NCBI GenBank assembly: GCA_963746735.1
Contig: CAVVCO010000030.1
Location: forward strand, 1-64,000
Direction of reading: 5' to 3'
Source: CAVSWT01 sp963746735
GTDB lineage: Bacteria; Bacteroidota; Ignavibacteria; Ignavibacteriales; Ignavibacteriaceae
Length of the DNA stretch: 64,000 nucleotides
The notes below the pieces were generated by a model, which saw only the letters and a program-made list of their open reading frames with translations, was not told the origin of the DNA and ran no database searches. Position numbers and translations under genes: made by a program. Within the stretch, counting starts at the first letter, position 1, and each line of letters begins with the position of its first letter. Of this stretch, positions 8,565 to 17,713 are shown piece by piece.

Positions 8565-10118
8565 ATGGGTTTAAAAAATAGTAATATGCAAACACCGGAT
8601 AACAGTATCATTGTTATCTTTGGTGCTTCGGGTGATCTTACAAAAAAGAAACTTATTCCGGCATTATTTGAACTTTATAATCAAAAATTATACTGCAGCA
8701 GCTTTGCCATTCTTGGAGTAAGCCGCAGTGAATATTCTGATGAAGACTTTAGAAATAAAATGTTCGAAAGCATAAATCAGTATTCGGAAAGAAAGAATAT
8801 TGATAAAAGCATTATTGAATCATTTGTTAAAAACATTTATTACTTATCCATCCAGACAGAAAATCCGGATGATTATTTCAAATTAAAAGACAAACTGAAT
8901 GAACTGGATTATCAAAAAAATATAAATGGAAAACATATCTTTTATTTATCAACTCCGCCGAAACTATATGATACGATTATTGATGGATTGAGGAAATCGA
9001 ATCTTCATAAAAATGGAAGCCTAAATAATGAAAAGAAAATTATTGTTGAAAAACCGTTTGGCTTTAACCTGCATTCAGCAGAAAAACTGAATAAGCACTT
9101 ACATTCCGTTTTTAATGAAAAGCAGGTTTATAGGATAGACCATTACCTTGGTAAAGAAACAGTTCAAAATGTTTTAGTACTTCGTTTCTCAAATGGAATT
9201 TTTGAACCTTTATGGAATAGAAATTATATCGATAGGGTTGAAATAACTTCTGCAGAAAATATTGGTGTTGAAAATCGCGGCGGATATTATGAAGGAATAG
9301 GAGCGCTGCGAGATATGATCCAGAATCATATGCTTCAGGTAGCTGCCTTTATTGCGATGGAACCGCCAGCAAATTTTGACCCTGATTCAATCCGTAATGA
9401 AACAATGAAAGTTTTTCAATCTTTGAGGCCTATAAAAAAAGAAGATGTGGAAAAATATACAGTCCGCGGCCAGTATGTGGAATCAACAGTAAAAGGTGAA
9501 AAAGTTTTAGGGTACCGGAATGAAAAAGGTGTAGCACCGGAGTCAAAAACAGAAACCTTCGCCGCTGTAAAATTATATATTGATAACTGGCGATGGGGAG
9601 GTGTTCCTTTTTATATTCGTGCCGGTAAAAGACTGCCAACAAAAGTTACAGAAGTTGTGATTTATTTTAAAAACACTCCGCATTTTCTTTTTACAAAAGA
9701 TAATGTTCATCAATTTGCAAATCAGCTTGTAATAAGAATTCAGCCGGATGAAGGTATTCTATTAAAGTTCGGTTTAAAAACACCTGGAGCAGGTTTCAAA
9801 ATTCAAAATGTAAATATGGATTTCCATTATTCAGATATTAGTGAAGTGGAAATTCCTGCTGCTTATGAGAGGCTTTTACTTGACGCTTTATTAGACGATT
9901 CAACTCTTTATACACGTGGAGATGCAGTTGAAGAATGCTGGAAATTTGTAGATCCAATCATTGAAGCTTGGAATGAAAATCCTAAAATTAAAATCTATGG
10001 ATATCCGTCTGGTACATGGGGCCCGAAAGAATCATTTGATTTATTTGACGATACTAATCAAGAATGGAGATATCCCCATAAAAATCTTACTAATGAAGAT
10101 TTATATTGCGAGTTATAA
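8565..10118 (+). CDS. zwf: Glucose-6-phosphate 1-dehydrogenase
   Basis: Oxidises glucose 6-phosphate to 6-phosphogluconolactone and feeds the pentose-phosphate pathway. It has 517 residues, the family's usual size. The nucleotide-binding motif GASGDLTKKKL is at residues 20-30, EKPFG at 162-166, and the catalytic-site motif RIDHYLGKE at 190-198; histidine and lysine of that motif bind substrate. The C-terminal domain contains YIRAGKRLP. An alternative start is the ATG at residue 8. Spacing of nine bases from gnd and close coupling to pgl indicate co-transcription. Confidence 0.95.
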   Translation: MGLKNSNMQTPDNSIIVIFGASGDLTKKKLIPALFELYNQKLYCSSFAILGVSRSEYSDEDFRNKMFESINQYSERKNIDKSIIESFVKNIYYLSIQTENPDDYFKLKDKLNELDYQKNINGKHIFYLSTPPKLYDTIIDGLRKSNLHKNGSLNNEKKIIVEKPFGFNLHSAEKLNKHLHSVFNEKQVYRIDHYLGKETVQNVLVLRFSNGIFEPLWNRNYIDRVEITSAENIGVENRGGYYEGIGALRDMIQNHMLQVAAFIAMEPPANFDPDSIRNETMKVFQSLRPIKKEDVEKYTVRGQYVESTVKGEKVLGYRNEKGVAPESKTETFAAVKLYIDNWRWGGVPFYIRAGKRLPTKVTEVVIYFKNTPHFLFTKDNVHQFANQLVIRIQPDEGILLKFGLKTPGAGFKIQNVNMDFHYSDISEVEIPAAYERLLLDALLDDSTLYTRGDAVEECWKFVDPIIEAWNENPKIKIYGYPSGTWGPKESFDLFDDTNQEWRYPHKNLTNEDLYCEL

Positions 10119-10141
10119 ATTATGAACAAGTAAAATATAAA

Positions 10142-10873
10142 ATGATAAAAAGAAACTTAATAAAATTTAATACTCCGCAGCTATTGGCTGAAAAAGTAGC
10201 TAAAGAATTATTAACATCAATAGAAAAAAAATCCGGTGAAGATTTTTATTTAGCAGTATCTGGAGGAAGCACTCCTAAAATTTTATTTGGATTGCTTGCC
10301 TCATCAAATTATTCGAATAAAATACCTTGGGAAAAGCTTCATATATTTTGGTCAGATGAAAGATGCGTTTCGCCGGATGATTCCGAAAGTAATTATGGAA
10401 TGACGAAGAAATTATTATTTGATAAAATTAAAATTGATGAAAAAAATGTTCATAGAATAAAAGGGGAGAGTATTCCAAAGGACGAAGCTAAAAGATACGC
10501 TGAGGATACTAGGCAGATTATACAAAATGTTAAAAATGAATTACCCCAATTTGATTGGATATTGTTGGGAATGGGCAGCGACGGACACACAGCCTCTTTA
10601 TTTCCAAGTCAGAAGCTAGAATTTATATCTGAGAATTTATTTGGTGTAGCAACTCATCCTCAAAGTGGGCAAAAAAGAATTAGCATGACTGAAGCATTAA
10701 TTAATAATTCTTCTCGAATAACTTTTTTAGTAACAGGCGAAGAGAAATCTAATACTCTTAATGAAATTTTTAGTGACGATAAAGCAGTAAATAAATTTCC
10801 CGCGGCTAGAGTTCATTCAGTTGATGAGACATCAGAATGGTATGTAGATAAAACTGCTGCTGGGCTACTTTAA
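10142..10873 (+). CDS. pgl: 6-phosphogluconolactonase
   Basis: Hydrolyses 6-phosphogluconolactone to 6-phosphogluconate, the step between zwf and gnd. A DevB-type Pgl of 243 residues from the ATG at 10142. A TTG at 10106 is in frame but would overlap zwf, so I prefer the ATG. Motifs: SGGSTP (about residues 40-45), FWSDERCV and GMGSDGHTASLFP, all characteristic of the family. The order gnd-zwf-pgl puts all three enzymes of the oxidative branch in one transcript. The gene converges with the barrel-like gene at 10879 with only five bases between the stops. Confidence 0.92.
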   Translation: MIKRNLIKFNTPQLLAEKVAKELLTSIEKKSGEDFYLAVSGGSTPKILFGLLASSNYSNKIPWEKLHIFWSDERCVSPDDSESNYGMTKKLLFDKIKIDEKNVHRIKGESIPKDEAKRYAEDTRQIIQNVKNELPQFDWILLGMGSDGHTASLFPSQKLEFISENLFGVATHPQSGQKRISMTEALINNSSRITFLVTGEEKSNTLNEIFSDDKAVNKFPAARVHSVDETSEWYVDKTAAGLL

Positions 10874-10878
10874 TATTA

Positions 10879-12042
10879 TTAGAAAGAAGTTCCTACTTTA
10901 ATTCTAGCATTTACAAAAACAGTTAACAATCCAAAATTTCCTGAGTCTGTATTTGCAAGTACAATCGATGGGCCTAATGAAATTGCACTAAATGCCCAAC
11001 TTCCAAATAATTTTTGTGTAAGTATTTCAATTACCGCTTGAGGCTGTCTTACATCACTTTTCGGCATATAATCCAAACGCACATCAAAAGTGCTTCCGCC
11101 TAGTGAAAGTTCTCTCCCTGTATAACCTACATGCCATTCTTTTAGATAATTAGCTACATAAAATTTCGATCTGGTTGATCCTAAAATTTGGATTGGATAA
11201 CGGAATTCCCAGCTGAAGTAAGTATCTTTTAAAACTTTGGCTTTGAAACCAAGAGTATCATACCTGGCATATTTATTAAGTTGATTTTGACTTGGAGGAA
11301 CTGTTACATCTTGTAAACTAAATTCTAAAAAATTTCCAAATGGAACAACATAGCCCAACTGAATTCCAAAAGTAGTATATAAATTGTTATGATTGTTTTT
11401 TGTTTTTAAATCCGTAAGGCCGTCAACAGAACTAAATATGCCTCCTTTGAATCCAACAATATGAAAATTTGCTTCTACAAAATTTGTTTCCAGCATCCCG
11501 GAATACGGAGTTCCAATTCCTATTGATATTCCTATATCATCTTTAATCGGGAATCCAAATCTCTCGCCACCATAAGCTTGTAAAAATGGATTGATATACT
11601 GAAGCGCAGGGTTAATTTGAGTTTTAGAAGGAGGTGAAATTACTTTGCTTAATTTCATTTTTTCAAGTACTCTGGTAAAAACACTTCCATAATTAATATC
11701 TTCTTCAAGATCTATTTTGTATGGATAAGTTATAATTCGAGCACGTGTCTCAGGTTTAAATGCAAGGAACGGATATAATGCTCCTTTAATTGCAACAGTT
11801 TGGTTATTAGGATCGCGTAAGTCAACAATTATTTCTGCTTTGGGATCAGGCGGGTCAATGAATACTTCATTTTGTATTTTAATAAATAAACTATCGTCAA
11901 ATGGCTGCATTTGAAAGTATGTAATCAGTGCAGGATTTTTTTCTTGCTCTTGCGCCGTTAAACTTGATATTAAAATCAAGACGAATGAAATTATCCAAAA
12001 TATCTTTTTGGTGTAAAAATTATATGAAGAATTTAAGTGCAA
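10879..12042 (-). CDS. Envelope protein with barrel-like C-terminus, last gene of the GldL/GldM-like operon
   Basis: I do not recognise a named family. The product has 387 residues with an N-terminal hydrophobic export segment (about 14-30), then a conserved block with IDPPDPKAEIIVDLRDPN. The C-terminal half alternates polar and hydrophobic residues and ends in phenylalanine (KVGTSF), as outer-membrane barrels often do. It is a paralogue of the next upstream gene (12121-13252) over its whole length. The start is TTG at 12042 with GGGTGG about 5 bases upstream; no ATG lies nearby. Position after GldL- and GldM-like genes suggests an outer-membrane or periplasmic partner of that module; this is inference. 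Confidence 0.6.
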   Translation of the reverse strand: MHLNSSYNFYTKKIFWIISFVLILISSLTAQEQEKNPALITYFQMQPFDDSLFIKIQNEVFIDPPDPKAEIIVDLRDPNNQTVAIKGALYPFLAFKPETRARIITYPYKIDLEEDINYGSVFTRVLEKMKLSKVISPPSKTQINPALQYINPFLQAYGGERFGFPIKDDIGISIGIGTPYSGMLETNFVEANFHIVGFKGGIFSSVDGLTDLKTKNNHNNLYTTFGIQLGYVVPFGNFLEFSLQDVTVPPSQNQLNKYARYDTLGFKAKVLKDTYFSWEFRYPIQILGSTRSKFYVANYLKEWHVGYTGRELSLGGSTFDVRLDYMPKSDVRQPQAVIEILTQKLFGSWAFSAISLGPSIVLANTDSGNFGLLTVFVNARIKVGTSF

Positions 12043-12120
12043 TATGCCACCCTATTATTTTATAAAATAGTCGTGAAAGAATTTATTTATATGTTTCTAA
12101 ATGTAAATACGAAAATTTAG

Positions 12121-13252
12121 CTAAAAAGATGTTCCCACTTTTAATCTAAAATTTACAAATATTGATATGATTCCAAATTTTCCGTCATCTTGCCGGGAAA
12201 AAACAGCTGATGGCCCAATAGCAAATGCACTGAAAGCCCAGGTTTCAAAAACTTTCTGGACTAACAAATCAACGACGTATTGAGGCTGCCTTATATCACT
12301 TTTAGGCATAGCATCAAAACGAAAATCAAATGTGCTGCCTGCTAATGATAACTCACGGCCTGTGTACCCAACATGCCACTCACCTAAATATTTTGCAACG
12401 TAAAATTTGCCTCTAGTTGATCCGAGCAAACTAATTGGATATCTTAATTCCCAATCTAGGTATTCTGAATCAACAATTTTTGCATGGTAGCCTAAAGTAT
12501 CATACTTTTGAAATGTTTTATAGTCAGCGTCCGTTGGAGTTGAAAAGGGTCCTTGAAATCCGACTTCAAAGAAGTTTCCAAACGGTAAAATATAACTAAA
12601 TTGATAACCACTGGTGACATATAAATTGTTATGGTTGTTTACGTCTTTGATAGTAACAAAGCCATCTATTCTAGTAAAAAACCCGGCTTTAAAATCCTAG
12701 GATATGGAAATTTGCTTCCATAAAATTTGTTTCAAGTGGTCCGGAATAAGGAGTTCCTAATCCTAAAGAAATTCCGATATCATTTTTTAGGGGTAACCCA
12801 AATCGTTCACCGCCAAATATTTGCAAGAACGGGTTAACATATGATCTAGTAGAAGAAATTTGAGTTAATGTTGGAGGAGCAAAGACTTTTTTAAGACTGA
12901 GCTTATCAATTACTCTTGTAAATACGCTTCCGTAATTCACACTTTCTTCTAAATTAATTTTGAATGGATAAGTTATTACTTTTGCTCTTGTTTCAGGTGT
13001 TAAAGCTAAGAAAGGGTATAGCGAACCTTTGATAGATATGGTTTGATCATTCGGGTCTCTTAAATCTACAATAATTTCTGCTTTAGGATCTGGCGGGTCT
13101 ATGAAAACTTCATTTTGAATATGTATGAATAAACTATCATCAAGCGGTTCCATTTGATAATAAACAATCTTTTCTTCTTCATCTTGTGCATTTGTTTTTA
13201 CGGCTATTAAGAGAACTAATAATGTAAAGAGTAGTAGAACTTTATTTTTCAT
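12121..13252 (-). CDS. Paralogue of the 10879-12042 envelope protein, frame broken by one base
   Basis: The N-terminal part (from the ATG at 13252, with a signal peptide ending near TNAQ) stops early at 12689, just after NFHILGF. The paralogue reads NFHIVGFKGG at the same place. Deleting one T from the run TTTT in GGATTTTAAAG restores GFKAGF and an uninterrupted frame of 87 codons that joins exactly to the C-terminal part ending at 12121. The result is a 376-residue protein ending KVGTSF like its sister. Conserved blocks shared with the sister include IDPPDPKAEIIVDLRDPN, YGSVFTRV, GGERFG and WHVGYTGRELS. It is a tandem duplicate and most likely intact in the organism. Confidence 0.7.
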
Positions 13253-13272
13253 AACTTGAATTCCGCCATTTA

Positions 13273-14229
13273 TTATTTTGAAAAGTCTGTAAAATAAAAT
13301 GAATCACCAACCTGAACCCGATCCTTAGAAATTTCGTCAGTAGCTGTAAAGAAGAAATTTACTTTATATCTTCCGTCAGGTTCTTGAAGATTTCCGAATT
13401 TGTCAAGCCATTCATCGAATTTAGTTTGAGTAGAAGCTATTTTAAGTGAAACATTGTAAACAAGATTTCCATTGTTATCTTTTGTAGGTCCAGTAACTGA
13501 AATTGGTCCCGAATTTGTAATTTTCAATTGATCAGGCCTTTCATCAATTATTGTAACTTTAAATACAGTAATTCTTTGTAAATCCTGAACATAAATATCT
13601 GAGTTGTTCATCTTGGTTGTAACTCTTTCAATCTTTATTTCAGGGGGTTTATTTGGAACTACTTGAATACGTGCTTCCTGGCTTCCAAATTTGGCTATAA
13701 CTTCTTTCTGATTAGTTAAATTAAATTTCTTTTGAGAGTTCGGAGGTATAACCACTAAAGGAGTATTCATGTCGTTAGGATCATAAAGAGAAGTCGGCAC
13801 ATTACCAGCGTTTTTTGCTATGTTCCAGGTATACTGTATAAATGTTTCACTTTTTGAAATTGGAAGCTGTAGTTTCGTTTGTTCTTTTTCAATCGGTTTT
13901 GGTTCATCCTTTTTTACTTCAGGAGGTATTTCTTTTATTCTTTGTGTAAGATCTTTCATCTTCATATTCATAGAAGCGATCTTCTCTTTTAATTCCTGGT
14001 TTTCTTCAAGTGCACTTTCCTGGACCTTAATGTCAAACTTAAGCCCAAGTGCATCTAAAGAATCAATTAAAACCACAAGTGAATCACGAACACTTTTATC
14101 AACAGCTTTATCTTTTGAAACAACTCTGCTTAAATCAAGGTCAGCACCTTTTAAAGCTAATACGGTTATTACAAAGATGTATAGAACCTGATAAATTATA
14201 AATTTACTATCTCTTTCTTTTTTTAACAT
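13273..14229 (-). CDS. GldM/PorM-like periplasmic protein with one N-terminal membrane helix
   Basis: The 318-residue protein has one membrane helix right at the N-terminus (about residues 10-28, FIIYQVLYIFVITVLALKG). A helical stretch follows (about 45-100), then beta-rich domains to the C-terminus. This topology, including the ...LALxxADLDL transition, resembles GldM/PorM, the periplasm-spanning shaft of the T9SS motor, though it is much shorter than the usual 510-520 residues. It lies nine bases downstream of a GldL-like gene, the order found in T9SS operons. The assignment rests on topology and context; a search could place it in another family. Confidence 0.45.
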   Translation of the reverse strand: MLKKERDSKFIIYQVLYIFVITVLALKGADLDLSRVVSKDKAVDKSVRDSLVVLIDSLDALGLKFDIKVQESALEENQELKEKIASMNMKMKDLTQRIKEIPPEVKKDEPKPIEKEQTKLQLPISKSETFIQYTWNIAKNAGNVPTSLYDPNDMNTPLVVIPPNSQKKFNLTNQKEVIAKFGSQEARIQVVPNKPPEIKIERVTTKMNNSDIYVQDLQRITVFKVTIIDERPDQLKITNSGPISVTGPTKDNNGNLVYNVSLKIASTQTKFDEWLDKFGNLQEPDGRYKVNFFFTATDEISKDRVQVGDSFYFTDFSK

Positions 14230-14238
14230 AATTCTATT

Positions 14239-15186
14239 TTATTTTTTGACAATTGCTTCTAATGATTTTAAGCCTGATATGGCTTTCTCATCACTTAATG
14301 ATTTTGCTGCATTAGAAATTGATTGTGTTAGTTGATTAAGCTTATCGATTTTTTCAGAGGTAATGCTCTGGCTTTCATTTATTTTTTGGAGGATTACACT
14401 AACAGCGTTAAAATTCTTTACCATACTTTCACTTAAAGTTGAAGTTTGTTGAAGTACAGTTTTGTATCGTTCTAAATCTTGAATGGAAATTTCAGGTAAT
14501 TTACTGATATTAACCTGCTCTTCTTCATGGCGTGATTCGGAATAATATTTTTCCCGTATATCGTGAACATGTGTTACGACATTTTGGAATTCAACACCCA
14601 GCAAATCTAATACAGGCTCAAATAATTTTCCTATTGCTAAAACAATTAGAGCTTTTATTTCAAATGGAACTGAAAGACCAAGAAAAACTTCTTCGCCAAG
14701 CTTTATACTAATTAAAAGAATTGCAGCACCAATTAATGGAAGTGCCGTGGCAAGCCCGTCTACTATACTGGTGTAGGAATTAATGATTCTATCAATTGTT
14801 TCTGAGGCAGGTGTTCTGCTTATTTCTACTTTCAATTTATTGTACGCTAGAAAGGCCATTAACACAAAAAATAGAAATACAAAAACCGGTAGCCACCAAA
14901 AACTGTATGGAGCAAAAGATTCTTGAATTGGTTTCCAAGTAGGGAATAAGTATTGAGCAATATCGACAGTTACATTTCCTAGGATTGGAACAGATGATAG
15001 GTCTAGGAAAAATGAAATTATAAGTGCAACAAATGAAATTGATAAAGGTTTAAGTATGACAGAAAAGTTTATTTTATTGAGGGCTGCTTCTTTGTAAAAA
15101 TTTACTTTACCTTCAACCCCGTTAGTCCCATTCCCATTTGATTTTGCACTAATAGTTGGATCAATAGTACTTTTAGTTTCATTCAT
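14239..15186 (-). CDS. GldL/PorL-like cytoplasmic-membrane protein with coiled-coil tail
   Basis: A 315-residue protein with a polar N-terminus, four membrane helices (about 46-62, 94-115, 143-162, 176-197) and a long helical cytoplasmic tail (230-315, e.g. LSESMVKNFNAVSVILQKIN). The last two helices and the segment VPFEIKALIVLAIGKLFEP recall GldL: an FEI segment before the second helix and a glutamate (E190 here) inside it. In GldL such a membrane glutamate is needed for proton-driven rotation. The tail also resembles the GldL C-terminus. Two extra N-terminal helices and the weak overall similarity make this a divergent member at best. It is the first gene of a four-gene minus-strand operon. 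Confidence 0.45.
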   Translation of the reverse strand: MNETKSTIDPTISAKSNGNGTNGVEGKVNFYKEAALNKINFSVILKPLSISFVALIISFFLDLSSVPILGNVTVDIAQYLFPTWKPIQESFAPYSFWWLPVFVFLFFVLMAFLAYNKLKVEISRTPASETIDRIINSYTSIVDGLATALPLIGAAILLISIKLGEEVFLGLSVPFEIKALIVLAIGKLFEPVLDLLGVEFQNVVTHVHDIREKYYSESRHEEEQVNISKLPEISIQDLERYKTVLQQTSTLSESMVKNFNAVSVILQKINESQSITSEKIDKLNQLTQSISNAAKSLSDEKAISGLKSLEAIVKK

Positions 15187-15486
15187 TAACGCCTCAAAGT
15201 TTTCTTGTTAAATTAAAGTGAAAAGTTAAAGCTTAATTACATATAAATCTGATAACTAAATCACATATTAAATAAAAATAAGTAGCATGAAATCAAAATT
15301 TTAATACAATAATTATTCCAGATGCAGAACAATTATTGAATTGTAATGATTTACTTATTAAAAAGCCTTTTTAATGAAAAATATTTTATTTAGCAGTGAT
15401 TTTAAATATGATTCAAAAATGGATAGTTGAAAATACTTAAATATTCCGTAACTTTTACAGTTAAGTAAAAAAAAATTGGTCAAAAA
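15187..15486. other. Divergent intergenic region
   Basis: About 300 bases between the GldL-like gene and the GH13 gene, which read away from each other. It must contain promoters for both. I see only a short AT-rich palindrome (ATTAAAAAG-C-CTTTTTAAT near 15356-15374) and no gene or structured RNA. Confidence 0.5.
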
Positions 15487-16968
15487 TTGAGTACCATCAA
15501 TCCTAAAATTTATGAAATAAATTTTCGAGTGTGGATTAAGAAATTTGGAGAAAGTTCAAAAATTTCAGAAATACCGATTGATTATTTTAGCTCTCTTGCC
15601 GAAAAAGGAATCAATATAGTTTGGCTGATGGGGATTTGGGAGACCTGCCCCAGCGTTATTGAAAAATGTTGTTTCGAACCGGGTCTAATTCAAAACTATA
15701 ATCAAGCATTACCTGACTGGAAAAAAGAAGACGTTGTTGGTTCGCCTTTCTCGATTAATAAATATGAAGTAAACGCGGCTTACGGATCATGGAATGATCT
15801 TAGACAATTTAAAGAAAATTTAAATGCTATCGGATTAAAATTAATTCTAGATTTTATTCCCAATCATTTAAGCTGCGATAGTATTTTAGTAAAATATAAC
15901 CCGGAATATTTTCTACAGGCAGATGAAGAAATATATAATAACGATATTCACACCTATTTTAAATCTGAATATCATCCGGAAAAATATTTTGCACATGGCC
16001 GCGATCCGCTTTTCCCGGCATGGTCAGATACAATTCAAATAAATCACTTTAGCACTGATGCTAGAGAGTATTTAACAAATACATTAATTAAATTAACTGA
16101 AGTTTGCGATGGTGTGCGTTGTGATATGGCTATGCTTCAATTGAACAATGTATTCAAAAATACCTGGATGGGAGTAATAAATAAATTTAATATTCAAAAA
16201 CCAAGTGAAGAATTTTGGTCATATTCTATAAAGAAAGTTAAAAATAAATTTGAAGACTTTATTTTTATTGCTGAAGCTTATTGGGACCTCGAGTGGGAAT
16301 TACAGCAGCTTGGATTTGATTACACATATGATAAACGACTTTTAGATAGACTCTCTTCGCATGATTTAATCGGTGTGAAAAATCATTTGAATGCGGATTT
16401 GACTTTTCAACAAAAGTCAGTGAGATTTATTGAAAATCATGATGAAAAAAGAGCAGCATCAAAATTCGGCAGGCAAGCTTCACTGGCTGCGGCATTGTTA
16501 ATAAGTACTATCCCTGGAATGAAGCTTTATTTTGATGGCCAGTTTGAAGGAAGAAAAATAAAGCTGCCTGTTCAAATAGGAAAAGAGCCAGTTGAAAAAG
16601 AATCAAAAACTGTGAAAGATTTTTATAATAAGATTTTAGAAATCACAAAAAATAAAATATTTAGTGAAGGTAATTTTTTACAATTAAATGTTATTCAAGC
16701 TTCGCCTAATAATTTTAGTAGTGAAAATATATTTGCCTGGCTATGGAAGTTGAAAAGCGAGTATAGATTAATTGTAATTAATTTTTCTGAAGTTGCATCT
16801 CAGTGCAGAATTAAGATTGATTTAAATACTTCTTTGAATGAAATCATCCTGGAAGACGAATTAAAAAATATGAGTTATAGACGTTCAGCAGTTGAGATAA
16901 GAAATCCTGGATTATATGTTGACTTGAAAAGTTATTGCAGTCACGTATTTGCTTTTAAATCATATTAA
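15487..16968 (+). CDS. Glycoside hydrolase family 13 (alpha-amylase family) enzyme
   Basis: A 493-residue alpha-amylase-superfamily protein acting on alpha-glucans or related sugars. The four conserved GH13 regions are visible: DFIPNH (122-127), GVRCDMAM with nucleophile D213, the acid/base E263 in IAEAYW, and ENHDE with D319. A C-terminal beta domain begins near residue 400. No signal peptide is present, so it is probably cytoplasmic, for example in glycogen or maltodextrin metabolism or as a transglycosidase; specificity cannot be assigned. The start is TTG at 15487, the first codon after an in-frame gap with no ATG nearby. Confidence 0.85.
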   Translation: MSTINPKIYEINFRVWIKKFGESSKISEIPIDYFSSLAEKGINIVWLMGIWETCPSVIEKCCFEPGLIQNYNQALPDWKKEDVVGSPFSINKYEVNAAYGSWNDLRQFKENLNAIGLKLILDFIPNHLSCDSILVKYNPEYFLQADEEIYNNDIHTYFKSEYHPEKYFAHGRDPLFPAWSDTIQINHFSTDAREYLTNTLIKLTEVCDGVRCDMAMLQLNNVFKNTWMGVINKFNIQKPSEEFWSYSIKKVKNKFEDFIFIAEAYWDLEWELQQLGFDYTYDKRLLDRLSSHDLIGVKNHLNADLTFQQKSVRFIENHDEKRAASKFGRQASLAAALLISTIPGMKLYFDGQFEGRKIKLPVQIGKEPVEKESKTVKDFYNKILEITKNKIFSEGNFLQLNVIQASPNNFSSENIFAWLWKLKSEYRLIVINFSEVASQCRIKIDLNTSLNEIILEDELKNMSYRRSAVEIRNPGLYVDLKSYCSHVFAFKSY

Positions 16969-17026
16969 CAATTCCTTCAATCCCAAAAATAATTTTTATA
17001 AAAGTTGAAATAGCACCTCATAACTA

Positions 17027-17713
17027 ATGAATATCTTAGCAATTATTCCAGCATATAATGAAGAGCAATCAATTGAAAAAGTTATTAAAGAAATACCTTC
17101 GGAAATTGTAAGTGAGGTTATTGTTATAAATAATAATTCAACTGATAAAACGGCAGATGCTGCGGCCAGTGCCGGTGCTACAGTTCTGCATGAATCGATT
17201 CAAGGCTATGGGGCTTCTTGTCTTAAAGGAATTGAATATGCTAAAACAAAAAATTGCGACATCATTGTTTTTTTAGATGGGGATTATAGTGATTATCCGG
17301 GCGAGACTTCCTTATTAATTAACCCTATAATTAATGAGGGTTATGATTTCGTTGTTGGAAGTAGAATTTTAGGAAGTCGAGAAAAGGGTTCTTTGCCTTT
17401 TCAATCACAAGTGGGGAGCATTGTTGCCGCGTACTTAATTAAATTATTTTGGAATGTTAAATATACTGACCTAGGTCCGTTCAGAGCTATAAAATTTGAT
17501 AAGCTTTTAGAATTAAATATGAAAGACAAATGGTATGGCTGGACAGTTGAAATGCAAATAAAAGCGGCGAAAAAGCAATTTAAAATTTTAGAAGTTCCAG
17601 TCAGTTATAGAAAGAGAATCGGCAAATCAAAAGTTACTGGAACTTTAAAAGGAACTTTTATGGCAAGCATTATTATTCTAAAAACTATTTTTGCGCAGCT
17701 TATTGATGATTGA
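17027..17713 (+). CDS. Family 2 glycosyltransferase (dolichol-phosphate-mannose-synthase-like)
   Basis: A 228-residue GT-A fold transferase that would add a sugar from a nucleotide-sugar donor to a lipid or other acceptor at the membrane. Motifs: PAYNEE (9-14), VINNNSTDKT (about 52-61) and the metal-binding FLDGDYSDYP (about 82-91). The C-terminus is moderately hydrophobic, without clear multiple helices. It overlaps the following gene by eight bases (ATGATTGA), so translation is probably coupled. The acceptor is unknown. Confidence 0.88.
   Translation: MNILAIIPAYNEEQSIEKVIKEIPSEIVSEVIVINNNSTDKTADAAASAGATVLHESIQGYGASCLKGIEYAKTKNCDIIVFLDGDYSDYPGETSLLINPIINEGYDFVVGSRILGSREKGSLPFQSQVGSIVAAYLIKLFWNVKYTDLGPFRAIKFDKLLELNMKDKWYGWTVEMQIKAAKKQFKILEVPVSYRKRIGKSKVTGTLKGTFMASIIILKTIFAQLIDD

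Noticed and set aside
10879..12042. Assignment of the barrel-like gene as GldN/PorN
   Set aside because: A short IVDLRDPN segment is reminiscent, but the rest does not match and the barrel-like C-terminus is unlike PorN.
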